Of a stretch of DNA of 64,000 bases, positions 1 to 8,897 are shown in pieces. The notes under the pieces were generated by a model. It ran no database searches and was not told the DNA's origin. It was given only the letters and a program-made list of their open reading frames with translations. A program made the position numbers and the translations under genes. Source of the stretch: Methylobacterium sp. B4 (GTDB lineage Bacteria; Pseudomonadota; Alphaproteobacteria; Rhizobiales; Beijerinckiaceae); contig NZ_QJJJ01000006.1 of assembly GCF_003201865.1 (NCBI RefSeq), positions 62,001 to 126,000 of the forward strand, read 5' to 3'. Positions within the stretch are counted from its first letter, which is position 1. Every line of letters begins with the position of its first letter.

Positions 1-392
1 GGCCGGGCCGATTCCCAGAACGCGGCCCGCGCGGCGCGGTCGAGGGGATGCTCGGCGGTGTAGATCTGCACGGCCGGGGCGATCTGTGCCCGGTGGCCGA
101 TGGTGATCGGGGCGCAGTCGAGGAAGACGCAGTTGAAGTTGCAGAAGAAGTCGTCGCCCACCGAGATGTTGCTGCCGTAGTCGCAGGCAAAGCCCGGGCA
201 GATCGTCGGGTTGCGCCCGGCCGCGCCCAGAAGCGCCCGGACCACCGCCTCGCGGCCCGCCGCATCCTCCGGCTCCATGGCGTTGAGCCGCAGGAGCCGC
301 CGCTTGGCGGCGTTGCGCAGCGCGACCAGTTCCGGATCGTCGCCGCGATAGGGCTTGCCGGCGAGCATCAGCTCGCGCGCGGTCTCGGCCAT
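1..392 (-). CDS. Sugar O-acetyltransferase, maltose/NodL type (partial, 3' end outside window)
   Basis: About 130 codons are visible, and the C-terminus runs off the window start. The N-terminal part (MAETARELMLAGKPYRGDDP) matches the Mac domain of maltose/galactoside acetyltransferases. It is followed by the start of a hexapeptide-repeat left-handed beta-helix (CDYGSNISVGDDFFCNFNCV, then APITIGHRAQIAP). Family members transfer acetyl from acetyl-CoA to a sugar hydroxyl in the cytoplasm. The start is the ATG at 392, preceded by a GGGAGG ribosome site about 5 bases upstream. The exact sugar cannot be told, since LacA, Maa and NodL share this fold. Confidence 0.88.
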   Translation of the reverse strand, partial: MAETARELMLAGKPYRGDDPELVALRNAAKRRLLRLNAMEPEDAAGREAVVRALLGAAGRNPTICPGFACDYGSNISVGDDFFCNFNCVFLDCAPITIGHRAQIAPAVQIYTAEHPLDRAARAAFWESAR

Positions 393-419
393 GGAAGCCT
401 CCCGAGAGATCCGAGAAAA

Positions 420-1325
420 TCAGCCGCGGCTGGCGCGGAAGGTGTCGCAGGACTTGGTCTGGCCGCTCTTGTAGCCGGTCATGAACCAGCGCATCCGCTG
501 CTCGGAGGAGCCGTGGGTGAAGGAGTCCGGCACGGCGTAGCCCTGCGATTTCTCCTGCAGCTTGTCGTCGCCGATGGCGCTGGCGGCGTTGAGCGCCTCC
601 TTGATGTCGTTCTGGTCGAGCGCGTTCCACCGGTCGTTCGAGTTCTTGGCCCAGACGCCGGCAAGGCAATCGGCCATCAGCTCCACGCGCACAGAGAGCT
701 GGTTCGCCTCCGTCTTGCTGCTCGCGTTCTGCTGGCGGCTCTGCACCTTGCCGAGGATGCCGAGCACGTCCTGCACGTGGTGGCCGACCTCGTGGGCGAT
801 GACGTAGGCGTAGGCGAAATCGCCCTTCACGCCGAACTTCGTCTGCATCTCCTTGAAGAAGCCGAGGTCGATGTAGACCTTCTTGTCGAGCGGGCAGTAG
901 AACGGGCCCATCGCGGCCTGGGCCATGCCGCAGCCTGAGCGGGTGCCGCCCTGGTAGAGCACCATCGTGGTCGGCGTGTATTGCCGCCCGGTCTGGTTCG
1001 GCAGAACCTCCTTCCAGACATCCTCGGTGTTGCCGAGGATCTTGGAGGCGAATTGCCCGGCGCGGTCGGTCGGGGCCTCGCCGCGGCGCGCCTGCGTCTC
1101 GGGATCGACGCGCTGCTCGCGCTGGCTTCCGCCGCCGGCCATCTGCTGGGCGCCGCCGAGCAGGATCGCCGGGTTGATGCCGGTGACCCAGGAGATCAGC
1201 AGCACCACGACGATGGTGCCGATGCCGAGCCCGCCCATGCCGCCGCCGGGGAACCCGCCGCCGCCGCCACCCTCGCCGCGCCGGTCCTCGACGTTGTCAG
1301 AAGCGCGAAAATCGTCCCAGCGCAT
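420..1325 (-). CDS. Neutral zinc metallopeptidase, YpfJ/KPN_02809 family
   Basis: 301 aa. A glycine-rich N-terminal stretch (residues about 20-32) leads into one membrane segment (about 33-52, GTIVVVLLISWVTG), so the protease domain is probably outside the cytoplasmic membrane. The zinc site is HEVGHH at about residue 178, within AYVIAHEVGHHVQDVLG. A downstream Glu in VELMADCLAGVWA is the usual third ligand of this family. The start MRWDDFRASDN at 1325 fits the family and has a GGGAG site 7 bases upstream; an in-frame extension to 1361 is less likely. It lies in the same direction as the acetyltransferase that follows. The substrate is unknown. Confidence 0.9.
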   Translation of the reverse strand: MRWDDFRASDNVEDRRGEGGGGGGFPGGGMGGLGIGTIVVVLLISWVTGINPAILLGGAQQMAGGGSQREQRVDPETQARRGEAPTDRAGQFASKILGNTEDVWKEVLPNQTGRQYTPTTMVLYQGGTRSGCGMAQAAMGPFYCPLDKKVYIDLGFFKEMQTKFGVKGDFAYAYVIAHEVGHHVQDVLGILGKVQSRQQNASSKTEANQLSVRVELMADCLAGVWAKNSNDRWNALDQNDIKEALNAASAIGDDKLQEKSQGYAVPDSFTHGSSEQRMRWFMTGYKSGQTKSCDTFRASRG

Positions 1326-1429
1326 AGAGTCTCCCGACGCCCGCGTCGCATCCGGCCTCATCGCGAGACCGGGCCTGCTTTCTAGAATGGCGAGGCGGAG
1401 GCTACGGTTCCGCTTAGGCCGCCCCGGGC

Positions 1430-2392
1430 CTACTTGGCCAGGGCGCTCCCGTCGAGGGCGCTCTTCAGCATGCGGAAGTCGCGCCAGGCGAGGCGCTTCT
1501 GCACCGGCTGGCGCAGCAGGTACGCCGGATGGAGGGTGGCGAGCGCCCGGATCTCGCGGCCGTCGCGCAGGCGATAGGGGTAGAACCGCCCGCGCGCCTT
1601 GAGGATGCCGTCCTTGGTGCCGGTGAGCGTCTGCGTCGCGGGCGCGCCAAGGCAGACGAGGATATCGGGGCTCGCGAGTTCGATCTGGCGCTCGACGAAG
1701 GGGCGGCAGATCGCGATCTCCTGCGGGGTCGGGTTGCGGTTGCCCGGCGGGCGCCAGGGCACGACGTTGGAGACGTAGGCCATCGTCCGGTCGAGCCCGA
1801 TCGCCGCCATCATCCGGTCGAGGAGCTGGCCGGAGCTTCCCATGAAGGGTTTGCCGATCCGGTCCTCGTCGGCCCCGGGGGCCTCGCCCACGAACATCAC
1901 CCGCGCCTGGGGGTTGCCGTCGGCGAAGACGAGGTTCTTGGCCGTGAAGCGCAGCGAGCAGCCCTCGAAGCCGCGCAGCAGCGCCTCCAGCTCCTCGAGC
2001 GTGTTCATCTCCGCCGCCCGCGCACGAGCATCGTCGGCCGCCTCGCCGGGCTTGGCGCCCGCCGCGTTGCCGTAGGTGCGCGGCGGCTCGCGCGGCGGCG
2101 GATCGCGGCTCGGCAGCTCGCGCCGGAAATCGAGGGGGGCCCCCTCGCCGGAGGGAGCGTCGCGCCGGGCCGAAGGCTCGGAGCGGGCCGAAGGTTCGGA
2201 GCGCGGCGGGGGCTCACGGCGCGGGGCCGGCTCCGGGTGGGGCGCCTGTGCCGCCGCCTCGGCCTCGGCGAAGCGGTCGTGGGGCCGCTCGTCGAGGGCT
2301 GCGTCGACGCCCGCCTCGACGTGGAAGTCGAGGTAGGAGATCAGGTCGGCCCTGGCGTCGTGTTCCGCGCTTCTCGCAGTCATCGGTTCCAT
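1430..2392 (-). CDS. Uracil-DNA glycosylase, family 4/5 type
   Basis: 320 aa. The C-terminal 180 residues hold the family signatures: GEAPGADEDRIGKPFMGSSG (motif 1 and the following loop), SNVVPWRPPGNRNPTP, and the late motif LATLHPAYLLRQP. The enzyme removes uracil from DNA to start base-excision repair. The first 110 or so residues are rich in Pro, Arg and Glu and look disordered, which is common in alphaproteobacterial members. Four Fe-S ligand cysteines are expected in family 4; CSLRF and CLGAP supply candidates but I did not confirm all four. ATGs at 2392 and 2383 are both possible starts. It is divergent from the ETF-QO gene over 197 bp. Confidence 0.9.
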   Translation of the reverse strand: MEPMTARSAEHDARADLISYLDFHVEAGVDAALDERPHDRFAEAEAAAQAPHPEPAPRREPPPRSEPSARSEPSARRDAPSGEGAPLDFRRELPSRDPPPREPPRTYGNAAGAKPGEAADDARARAAEMNTLEELEALLRGFEGCSLRFTAKNLVFADGNPQARVMFVGEAPGADEDRIGKPFMGSSGQLLDRMMAAIGLDRTMAYVSNVVPWRPPGNRNPTPQEIAICRPFVERQIELASPDILVCLGAPATQTLTGTKDGILKARGRFYPYRLRDGREIRALATLHPAYLLRQPVQKRLAWRDFRMLKSALDGSALAK

Positions 2393-2589
2393 GTGGCGTG
2401 TGCGTGCCCTGTGGACAACGCCGGCGACCGTATCGCGGATCGTCGCATGGGCACGCCCGGCGCGGGCCTGCCGCTACCCGAACGGCCTTGCCTTCCTACC
2501 TTGGAATCGGTTGAGAGACATCTTGACAATAGATTGGGCCGACGCGGCGTGAGACAGCACCCGAACGATCGGCCGCAGGAGGAGCAAGG

Positions 2590-4263
2590 ATGGCGCTGCC
2601 CGAACGCGAAGGCATGGATTTCGATGTGGTGATCGTCGGTGCGGGACCCGCCGGCCTCGCCGCCGCGATCCGCCTCAAGCAGCTTTCCGCGCAGAAGGGC
2701 GAGGAGATCTCGGTCGTCGTGGTGGAGAAGGGCGGCGAGGTCGGCGCGCACATCCTCTCCGGCGCGGTGGTCGATCCGCTCGGCCTCGACACCCTGCTGC
2801 CCGACTGGCGCGAGGACCCCGACCGGCCGCTCAAGACGGCGGTGGAGCGCGACGAGTTCCTGTTCCTCACGAAGAACAGCGGCGTCACCATGCCGAACGT
2901 GTTCTTCCCCAAGCTCCTGTCGAACCACGGCAACTTCGTCGGCTCGCTCTCCAACACCGTGAAGTGGCTCGGCACCAAGGCGGAAGGTCTCGGCGTTGAG
3001 ATCTATCCCGGCTTTCCGGCAGCGGAAGTGCTCACCGACGAGCGCGGCACGGTGACCGGCATCGCGACGGGTGATCTCGGAATCTCCCGCACCGGCGAGG
3101 CGCGGGACGACTTCACCCGCGGCATGGAGCTGCGGGCCAAGTACACGGTCTTCGGCGAGGGCGCCCGCGGCTCGCTCACAAAGGGGCTGATCGAGCGGTT
3201 CGGGCTCAACCGCAACAGCGACCACCAGAAATACGGCCTGGGCGTCAAGGAGTTGTGGCAGCTCGCGCCGAACAAGTTCGAGCCGGGGCTGGTGCAGCAC
3301 ACGATGGGCTGGCCGCTGCCCAACAAGGCCGGCGGCGGCTCGTGGCTCTACCATTTCGACGACCATCTGCTCTCGGTCGGCTTCGTCACGCACCTGAACT
3401 ACGAGAACCCGACGCTGTCGCCGTTCGAGGAGTTCCAGCGCTTCAAGACCCACCCGATGATCGCCGAGACCTTCGAGGGGGCCAAGCGCATCGGCTACGG
3501 CGCCCGCGCCATCATGGAGGGCGGCTGGCAGTCGGTGCCCAAGCTCGTCTTCCCCGGCGGCTGCCTCGTCGGCGATTCGGCGGGCTTCGTGAACGTGCCG
3601 CGCATCAAGGGCTCGCACAACGCGATCCTTTCGGGAATCCAGGCGGCGGACGCGATCTTCGACGCGCTCGTCCAGGGCCGTCAGGGCGACGAGCTCACCG
3701 CCTACGAGGAGGGCTGGCGCGACAGCCCGATCGGGCGCGACCTCAAGCCGGTGCGCAACGTCAAGCCGCTCTGGTCGAAATACGGCACGCTGGTCGGCGT
3801 GGGGCTGGGCGGGCTCGACATGTGGATGAATTCGATCGCCGACGCCTCGCTGTTCGGCACGCTGGGCCACGGCAAGCCGGACCATGCCTGCCTCAAGCCC
3901 CTGTCGGAGGTGACGCCGATCACCTACCCGAAGCCCGACGGCAAGCTCACCTTCGACCGGCTCTCCTCGGTGTATCTCTCGAACACCAACCACGAGGAGG
4001 ACCAGCCGCCCCACCTCAAGGTGAAGGACATGGAGCTGCAGAAGCGGTCCGAGCACGACGTCTACGGCGGCCCGTCCAGCCGCTACTGCCCGGCCGGCGT
4101 CTACGAGTGGGTGGAGGACGCCGCGGCCAGCGACGGCGTGCGCTTCCAGATCAACGCGCAGAACTGCGTCCACTGCAAGACGTGCGATATCAAGGACCCG
4201 AACCAGAACATCAACTGGGTCACTCCGGAGGGGCCGGGCGGGCCGAACTACACCAACCTGTAG
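2590..4263 (+). CDS. Electron transfer flavoprotein-ubiquinone oxidoreductase (ETF-QO)
   Basis: 557 aa, the normal length. It passes electrons from reduced ETF (fed by acyl-CoA and other dehydrogenases) to ubiquinone at the membrane. The FAD-binding GxGxxG motif is at residues 17-22 (VIVGAGPAGLAAAI). The quinone-binding region includes GYGARAIMEGGWQSVPK, and a second FAD motif is GGCLVGDSAGFVNVPRIKG. The C-terminal 4Fe-4S ligands are in NCVHCKTCDIKDP plus the upstream SSRYCPAGVY. The start has an AGGAGGAGC site just upstream. The gene is monocistronic, with a repeat-rich gap downstream. Identification is firm. Confidence 0.97.
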   Translation: MALPEREGMDFDVVIVGAGPAGLAAAIRLKQLSAQKGEEISVVVVEKGGEVGAHILSGAVVDPLGLDTLLPDWREDPDRPLKTAVERDEFLFLTKNSGVTMPNVFFPKLLSNHGNFVGSLSNTVKWLGTKAEGLGVEIYPGFPAAEVLTDERGTVTGIATGDLGISRTGEARDDFTRGMELRAKYTVFGEGARGSLTKGLIERFGLNRNSDHQKYGLGVKELWQLAPNKFEPGLVQHTMGWPLPNKAGGGSWLYHFDDHLLSVGFVTHLNYENPTLSPFEEFQRFKTHPMIAETFEGAKRIGYGARAIMEGGWQSVPKLVFPGGCLVGDSAGFVNVPRIKGSHNAILSGIQAADAIFDALVQGRQGDELTAYEEGWRDSPIGRDLKPVRNVKPLWSKYGTLVGVGLGGLDMWMNSIADASLFGTLGHGKPDHACLKPLSEVTPITYPKPDGKLTFDRLSSVYLSNTNHEEDQPPHLKVKDMELQKRSEHDVYGGPSSRYCPAGVYEWVEDAAASDGVRFQINAQNCVHCKTCDIKDPNQNINWVTPEGPGGPNYTNL

Positions 4264-4275
4264 GATCGCTCCCCG

Positions 4276-4372
4276 TCATCGCGAGGCGAAGCCGAAGCGA
4301 TCCGGAGCACCGACCTGACCGGAACGGTCGCGCCGGCTGGATTGCTTCGCTCCGCTCGCAACGACGCAGGAG
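4276..4372. repeat. Chromosomal intergenic repeat (GTCATCGCGAG family), paired arms
   Basis: Between two convergent genes, CGTCATCGCGAGGCGAAG opens one arm and GATTGCTTCGCTCCGCTCG followed by CAACGACG closes the other. CGAAGCGATCC and GGATTGCTTCG pair with one mismatch, so the stretch can fold. Related sequence occurs at 13222-13254 and near 42858-42890. This matches the dispersed short repeats seen between alphaproteobacterial genes. It may also end transcription from both sides. Copy number across the genome cannot be judged here. Confidence 0.6.
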
Positions 4373-4375
4373 AAC

Positions 4376-5374
4376 CTAGCCGCCGTGCAGCTCCCGCCAC
4401 GCCGGCAGGTCGAGACACGGCAGCCGGGTCGCGGCGTGGACGCCGATGGCGACCGCCCGCGCCAGCGTCTCGGCCGCCGCCGCGCCGAGGCGGGCGAGGT
4501 CGCCGACCGGATCGGCGAGCGGCACCGCGCCCGTGGCCACCGCGAACACCACGTCGCCGTCGAGCGGCGTGTGGGCCGGGTGGATCGCCCGGGCGAGGCC
4601 GTCCTGCGCGGCGATGGCGAGGCGCTTGGCCTGCGCCTTGGTGAGCGCCGCGTCGGTGGCGACGACCGCCAGCGTGGTGTTGGCGCCGGGCAGGGGTTCG
4701 CGCGGCCAGGACAGGGCGTCGTCGGGCACGCGCGGCGGCAGGCCGAGGCCGCCGAACTCGGCCCCCCGCTCGAACGGCGCGGCCCAGAAATGCGGCCCCT
4801 GCCCCATCGTGACCCGACCGAAGGCGTTGACCGCCACCAGGGCGCCGACCTGCGCCGGGAGACCCGGCACGAAGCTGGAGGCCGAACCGAGGCCGCCCTT
4901 GAGATTGGCGGTGCGCGCGCCGAACCCGGCGCCGACGGAGCCGAGGGCGAAGGCCCCGCCCCGGGCCTCGTCAGCCGCCGCGTAGCCGAGTTCGCGATAG
5001 GGCGGAAACCGGCCCCAGTTCTTGTCGCCGCCGTTGAGCAGGTCGAACAGGATGGCGCCCGGCACGATCGGCACGCGCACGCCGCCCACCGCGAAGCCGC
5101 GCCCCGCCTCGCGGAGACGGGCGACCACGCCCGCCGCCGCGTCGAGCCCGAAGGCCGAGCCGCCCGAGAGCACGAGGGCATCGACGCTGGGCACGGTGGA
5201 GGCCGGATCGAGCAGGTCGGTCTCGCGGGTGCCAGGGCCGCCGCCGCGCACGTCGACGGCGCAGACGAAGGGCGTGTCGAAGACGAGCGCGGTCACGCCG
5301 CTGGCGATCCGCGCATCCTCCGCGTGGCCGACGCGCAGGCCGGGGATGTCGGTGATGCGGTTGGTCCGGGTCAT
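4376..5374 (-). CDS. P1 family (S58) N-terminal nucleophile peptidase
   Basis: 332 aa. It starts with the family opening MTRTNRITDIPGLRVGHAED and carries ALVLSGGSAFGLDAAAGV and the glycine-rich GSVGAGFGARTANLKGG. The segment NTTLAVVATDAALT probably holds the residue that becomes the N-terminal nucleophile after self-cleavage, as in DmpA and related aminopeptidases. Family members hydrolyse small peptides or amides from D- or L-amino acids. The ATG overlaps the stop of the upstream RarD gene by four bases, so the two are probably co-translated. The physiological substrate is unknown. Confidence 0.9.
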   Translation of the reverse strand: MTRTNRITDIPGLRVGHAEDARIASGVTALVFDTPFVCAVDVRGGGPGTRETDLLDPASTVPSVDALVLSGGSAFGLDAAAGVVARLREAGRGFAVGGVRVPIVPGAILFDLLNGGDKNWGRFPPYRELGYAAADEARGGAFALGSVGAGFGARTANLKGGLGSASSFVPGLPAQVGALVAVNAFGRVTMGQGPHFWAAPFERGAEFGGLGLPPRVPDDALSWPREPLPGANTTLAVVATDAALTKAQAKRLAIAAQDGLARAIHPAHTPLDGDVVFAVATGAVPLADPVGDLARLGAAAAETLARAVAIGVHAATRLPCLDLPAWRELHGG

Positions 5375-6255
5375 CGCCTCTCTCCTGCCGGCGCGCCTGC
5401 CAGCGCGGCGCGCCGTCCGCGCTCGTGGCGCAGCGCGTCGGTGGCGTAGAGCACCAGCGCCAGCCAGATCAGGCCGAACAGCACGAGGCGGTCCGGCGTC
5501 AGGGTCTCACCGTAGACGAGCGTGCTGAGAACCATGAGGCAGGTGGGCGCGAGGTACTGCATCAGGCCGAGCGTCGCCAGCGTCAGCCGCGTCGCCGCGG
5601 CGGCGAACCAGATCAGCGGCAGCGCCGTGGTCACGCCCGTGAGCGCGAGCAGCCCCCAGGTTCGGGCGTCGTCCGGCACCGGCGGCGCGGCGAAGGCGAG
5701 GTAGCCCAGGGCGGCGGGCAGGAGCAGGAAGGTCTCCGCGCAGAAGCCGACCGTGCCGTCGACGCCGACGACCTTCCGGATCAGCCCGTAGAGCGCGAAG
5801 CTGACCGCGAGCCCCAGCGAGAGCAGCGGCAGGCGCACCGCCATGATCAGCGCGATCACCACGCCGAGGACGACGATGGCGACCGCGACGACCTGGACCC
5901 GGCGCAGGCGCTCGCCGAGCACGAGCGCGCCGAGCGCCACCGAGACGAGCGGGTTGATGAAGTAGCCCAGGCTCGCATCGAGCATGTGCCCGCTCGTGAC
6001 CGCCAGGAGGTAGAGCAGCCAGTTGCAGGCGATCAGAAGCGCCGAGACGACGAGCAGGGCGTGGCGCCGCCGCAGGGGGAAGGGGTTGGCGAGCCTATGG
6101 CGCAGGAGCGCGATCAGACCGGTGACGAGCACGGCCGACCAGACGATGCGCTGCGCCAGGATCGTCCCGGGCGGAATGCCGTCGAGCAGGCGGAAATGCA
6201 CCGGGACGACGAGGCCCCAGCTCAGATAGGCGGCAAGCGCGTAGATCAGGCCCAC
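5371..6255 (-). CDS. rarD: EamA-family transporter, RarD type
   Basis: 294 aa with about ten hydrophobic segments and the EamA fold. The opening MGLIYALAAYLSWGLVVPVH, the segment AQRIVWSAVL and the later ASLGYFINPLVSVALGALVL are typical of RarD (chloramphenicol-sensitivity protein) homologues. It is an inner-membrane transporter of unknown substrate. It lies upstream of, and overlaps by four bases, the P1 peptidase, suggesting one transcript in which transport and hydrolysis of a small compound could be linked (inference). Confidence 0.88.
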   Translation of the reverse strand: MGLIYALAAYLSWGLVVPVHFRLLDGIPPGTILAQRIVWSAVLVTGLIALLRHRLANPFPLRRRHALLVVSALLIACNWLLYLLAVTSGHMLDASLGYFINPLVSVALGALVLGERLRRVQVVAVAIVVLGVVIALIMAVRLPLLSLGLAVSFALYGLIRKVVGVDGTVGFCAETFLLLPAALGYLAFAAPPVPDDARTWGLLALTGVTTALPLIWFAAAATRLTLATLGLMQYLAPTCLMVLSTLVYGETLTPDRLVLFGLIWLALVLYATDALRHERGRRAALAGAPAGERR

Positions 6256-6313
6256 GATGTCCCGGGTCGGCGGCGTGACGGGACGCCGCTTGTAGCCCGG
6301 ACCGGGCGTCCGG

Positions 6314-6604
6314 TCAGCGCTTGCGGGCGGGAGCCGGGAGGGTCTCGCCGCGCATCAGGGCGTTGAGCCGCTCGGTGTCGAAGCCGGTGAGTATGCGGCT
6401 CTTGGCGGTGTCGCCCGCATCCGGCCCCTGGGTCACCGTGCCGGTGGTGACGGGATCGGGCCGTTGCGGCGCCGCCCGCACCAGCGCGGGAGCCGGGACG
6501 GCGGCCACGGCCGGATGCGTGAGGCGATCCGCGCTCACGAGGACGACGCTGAGAGTTCCGAGGGCCGTGATGGTGCCGAAGACGATGACGCGCAGAATGC
6601 TCAA
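6314..6604 (-). CDS. Small hypothetical protein with one N-terminal membrane segment
   Basis: About 96 aa if started at the TTG at 6604 (reading as SILRVIVFGTITALGTLSVV after it), which gives one hydrophobic helix followed by a Pro/Ala-rich tail ending in LNALMRGETLPAPARKR. No family is recognised. The frame stays open to a GTG at 6721, but that extension is basic and less convincing. No strong ribosome site is visible, so the start is uncertain. The gene is divergent from the small ribosome-modulation-factor homologue and 58 bp upstream of rarD. Confidence 0.4.
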   Translation of the reverse strand: MSILRVIVFGTITALGTLSVVLVSADRLTHPAVAAVPAPALVRAAPQRPDPVTTGTVTQGPDAGDTAKSRILTGFDTERLNALMRGETLPAPARKR

Positions 6605-6750
6605 GGCGACGCACTCACAGGAACGCAGATACGCGGAACCGTGACGGAGCGGCTCCGGAAACAGGATGCCCGCCCTCTCGTTAATGAACCGGACGGCCGG
6701 GCCCGACGCGGGCCGGCCCACTTCAAGACAACCGGCAAAGGATCTTCGCC

Positions 6751-6915
6751 ATGAACGAACAGGCGACCGCGAGCGACAGTCCCTTCATCCAGGGGCGCAA
6801 CGCGCGGCTCTACGGCAAGAGCGTCGAGGAATGCCCCTACCCGGAGGGCTCGCAGGACCGCGAGGCCTGGCTCCAGGCCTACGAGGAGGCGGCGGCCGAC
6901 GATCCGAAGGCCTGA
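6751..6915 (+). CDS. rmf: Ribosome modulation factor family protein
   Basis: 54 aa, the length expected for Rmf. The core reads GRNARLYGKSVEECPYPEGS then REAWLQAYEEA, which lines up with the E. coli Rmf pattern of a G-x-S-x-E-x-CPY box followed by an R-x-x-WL-x-x-W/Y-x-E-A helix. Rmf binds the 30S/50S region and drives ribosome dimerisation into inactive 100S particles in stationary phase. The reading frame follows a CAAAGGA ribosome site. The gene stands alone, 80 bp before the cystathionine lyase gene. Function is assigned by family; activity in this genus is an inference. Confidence 0.82.
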   Translation: MNEQATASDSPFIQGRNARLYGKSVEECPYPEGSQDREAWLQAYEEAAADDPKA

Positions 6916-6995
6916 CGCGAAGCGCCTTGACGCTGCCGGCCCCGGAGGGCTGAAAGGGCCTCAGCCCGAACGCCCTCTCTTCCCCTCCGAGGCCG

Positions 6996-8183
6996 ATGTC
7001 CAAGTCCCCTCCCCGCGACCGCGGCCGCTTCGGCGCCGACACTCGCCTCGTTCTCGCCGGGCGCGATCCGGGCGCCCAGCACGGCTTCGTCAACACGCCG
7101 ATCTATCGCGGCTCGACGGTCCTCTATCCGACCTACGACGACATCAAGCACCGGCGCGGGCGCTACAATTACGGCACCTCCGGCACCCCGACGATGGACG
7201 CGCTCTGCGAGGCCTGGAGCGAGGTCGCCGGGGCGGCCGGCACCGTGCTGGCGCCGTCCGGCCTCTCGGCGCTGACGCTGGCGCTGATGACCTGCGTGAG
7301 CGCGGGCGACCACCTCCTCGTCACCGATTCCGCCTACCGCCCGACCCGCATCTTCTGCGACGGGGTGCTGAGGCGCTACGGCGTAGACGTCGAGTATTTC
7401 GACCCGGTGATCGGTGCGGGCATCGCCGGGCTGATGCGCGACAACACCCGCGCCGTGCTCGTGGAGGCGCCGGGCTCGCAGACCTTCGAGATGCAGGACG
7501 TGCCCGCCATCGCCGAGGCGATGCACGCCCGCGGCGGCACGGTGGTGATGGACAACACCTGGGCCACGCCGCTGCTGTTCCCGCCCCACGAGCGGGGCGT
7601 CGACCTCGCGGTCGAGGCCGGCACCAAGTATCTCAGCGGCGGCTCGGACCTGCTGCTCGGCCTCGTCTCGGCCAACGCCGAGCACTACCCGGCGCTCAAG
7701 CGCACCTACGAGCACTTCGCCAATTGCCCCGGCCCCGAGGACATTTTCTTAGGACTCCGGGGACTGCGCACCATGGGCCTGCGCCTGCGCGAGCACGGCG
7801 CCCGGGGGCTCGCCATGGCCGAGTGGCTCCAGGCCCGCCCCGAGGTGCTGCGGGTGCTGCATCCGGCGCTGCCCGACGATCCCGGCCACGCGATCTGGAA
7901 GCGCGACTTCTCCGGCGCCTCGGGCCTGTTCGGCGTGATCCTGAAGCCCGTCTCGGAGGAGGCGCTCGCCGCCTTCCTCGACGGGCTCGAACTGTTCGGG
8001 ATGGGTTTTTCCTGGGGCGGCTTCGAGAGCCTCGTCATTCCCTTCGACCCGACCGTCTACCGCACCGCCACCCGCTGGCAGCCCGGCGGCCCCGCCCTGC
8101 GCTTCCATATCGGCCTGGAGGATCCGGAGGATCTGAAGGCGGATCTGGAGGCCGGCTTCGCGCGCATGGCGGCTTTGGCCTGA
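6996..8183 (+). CDS. metC: Cystathionine beta-lyase (PLP-dependent)
   Basis: 395 aa, full length for the Cys/Met metabolism PLP family. The PLP lysine lies in VEAGTKYLSGGSDLLLG; the phosphate and substrate regions appear as RGSTVLYPTYDDIKHR, YNYGTSGTPTMDAL and the C-terminal FSWGGFESLVIP. The last motif is typical of MetC-type rather than gamma-lyase enzymes. It cleaves cystathionine to homocysteine, pyruvate and ammonia in methionine synthesis. No ribosome site is obvious beyond CCTCCGAGG upstream. Confusion with cystathionine gamma-synthase is possible but less likely. Confidence 0.9.
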   Translation: MSKSPPRDRGRFGADTRLVLAGRDPGAQHGFVNTPIYRGSTVLYPTYDDIKHRRGRYNYGTSGTPTMDALCEAWSEVAGAAGTVLAPSGLSALTLALMTCVSAGDHLLVTDSAYRPTRIFCDGVLRRYGVDVEYFDPVIGAGIAGLMRDNTRAVLVEAPGSQTFEMQDVPAIAEAMHARGGTVVMDNTWATPLLFPPHERGVDLAVEAGTKYLSGGSDLLLGLVSANAEHYPALKRTYEHFANCPGPEDIFLGLRGLRTMGLRLREHGARGLAMAEWLQARPEVLRVLHPALPDDPGHAIWKRDFSGASGLFGVILKPVSEEALAAFLDGLELFGMGFSWGGFESLVIPFDPTVYRTATRWQPGGPALRFHIGLEDPEDLKADLEAGFARMAALA

Positions 8184-8273
8184 GGGGCAAACTCGGTCGG
8201 CCTGAGCGTTTGGATGGGTTGGCGAGGGTGGAAACCGGTCATTCCAAGTTGGCCAGCACCAACTGCGATGGTC

Positions 8274-8795
8274 TCATGACCTTCTCGAATTGAAATGCAT
8301 CGCCATCGCCAGGGAGGTCGTCTTGCCCTCCCGGCTGGTTTGGATCCGAATGATATTATTAAAGAACTCGATGATTTTGAAGCCACATTTATTGACGTAA
8401 AAATGGATGTTCCGCTTCTCAAAATATGGGGTGTGCGTCTGCCAAGTGATTGTTTCGGGAAATCATCGCTCAATGGCACGCCAAGCCTGAAGGCCCAAGC
8501 TGCGGCCGTGCTCGGCGACCTTTAGAAAAAACAGGTCGAGCGAGTTGTGATGGGTCTCCTCGTTGATCGTGACGACGGCGCCACCGATTTTCCGCCCGCC
8601 GCACAAGATGCGAAGGGCCACAGCACCTGGAGCTTTGACGGCAGCATCCAGCACTTCGTCGGATGGGATCGGCCCATCAGGCAGTTCCCCGAACTCGTCA
8701 GCAACCGCCACCGCGAAGGCGTCCTGCAGCTCGGACTTGAACGCTATGATGTCGCTGGGATGCGTTTCGGCGAGGGTGACCGGTTCGTTCGTCAT
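8274..8795 (-). pseudogene. GNAT N-acetyltransferase interrupted by one in-frame TGA
   Basis: Starting at the ATG at 8795 the frame gives 110 residues ending [12 protein letters not shown], then TGA (8463-8465), then continues in the same frame for 63 more residues: [20 protein letters not shown], then [15 protein letters not shown]. The part after the stop is the strongly conserved C-terminal half of a GNAT family in which Arg or Lys normally stands where the stop is, so a CGA-to-TGA change is the simplest cause. The acetyl-CoA loop lies in [13 protein letters not shown]. The 3' half is markedly AT-rich for this genome, suggesting acquired DNA. A sequencing error cannot be excluded. Confidence 0.8.
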
Positions 8796-8897
8796 GCGGC
8801 GCCTCTGGCCCGCCATTCCAGAGAAAGTGAGGCGGCAGGCGTACGCAACCGGTCGCAAGCCGCCCCTCCTGCGATCAATGTGTGCCGGGCTTTGCCC

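Noticed and set aside
2380..4173. Long minus-strand open frame over the ETF-QO gene
   Set aside because: It is a GC-rich shadow frame; ETF-QO on the plus strand has all family motifs and the right length.
8463..8465. Selenocysteine codon in the GNAT gene
   Set aside because: The conserved residue there is Arg/Lys, not Cys, no selenocysteine insertion hairpin is seen, and GNAT enzymes are not selenoproteins.
8295..8525. Short plus-strand gene of 76 codons
   Set aside because: It lies antisense to the conserved GNAT coding sequence, whose minus-strand translation explains the region.
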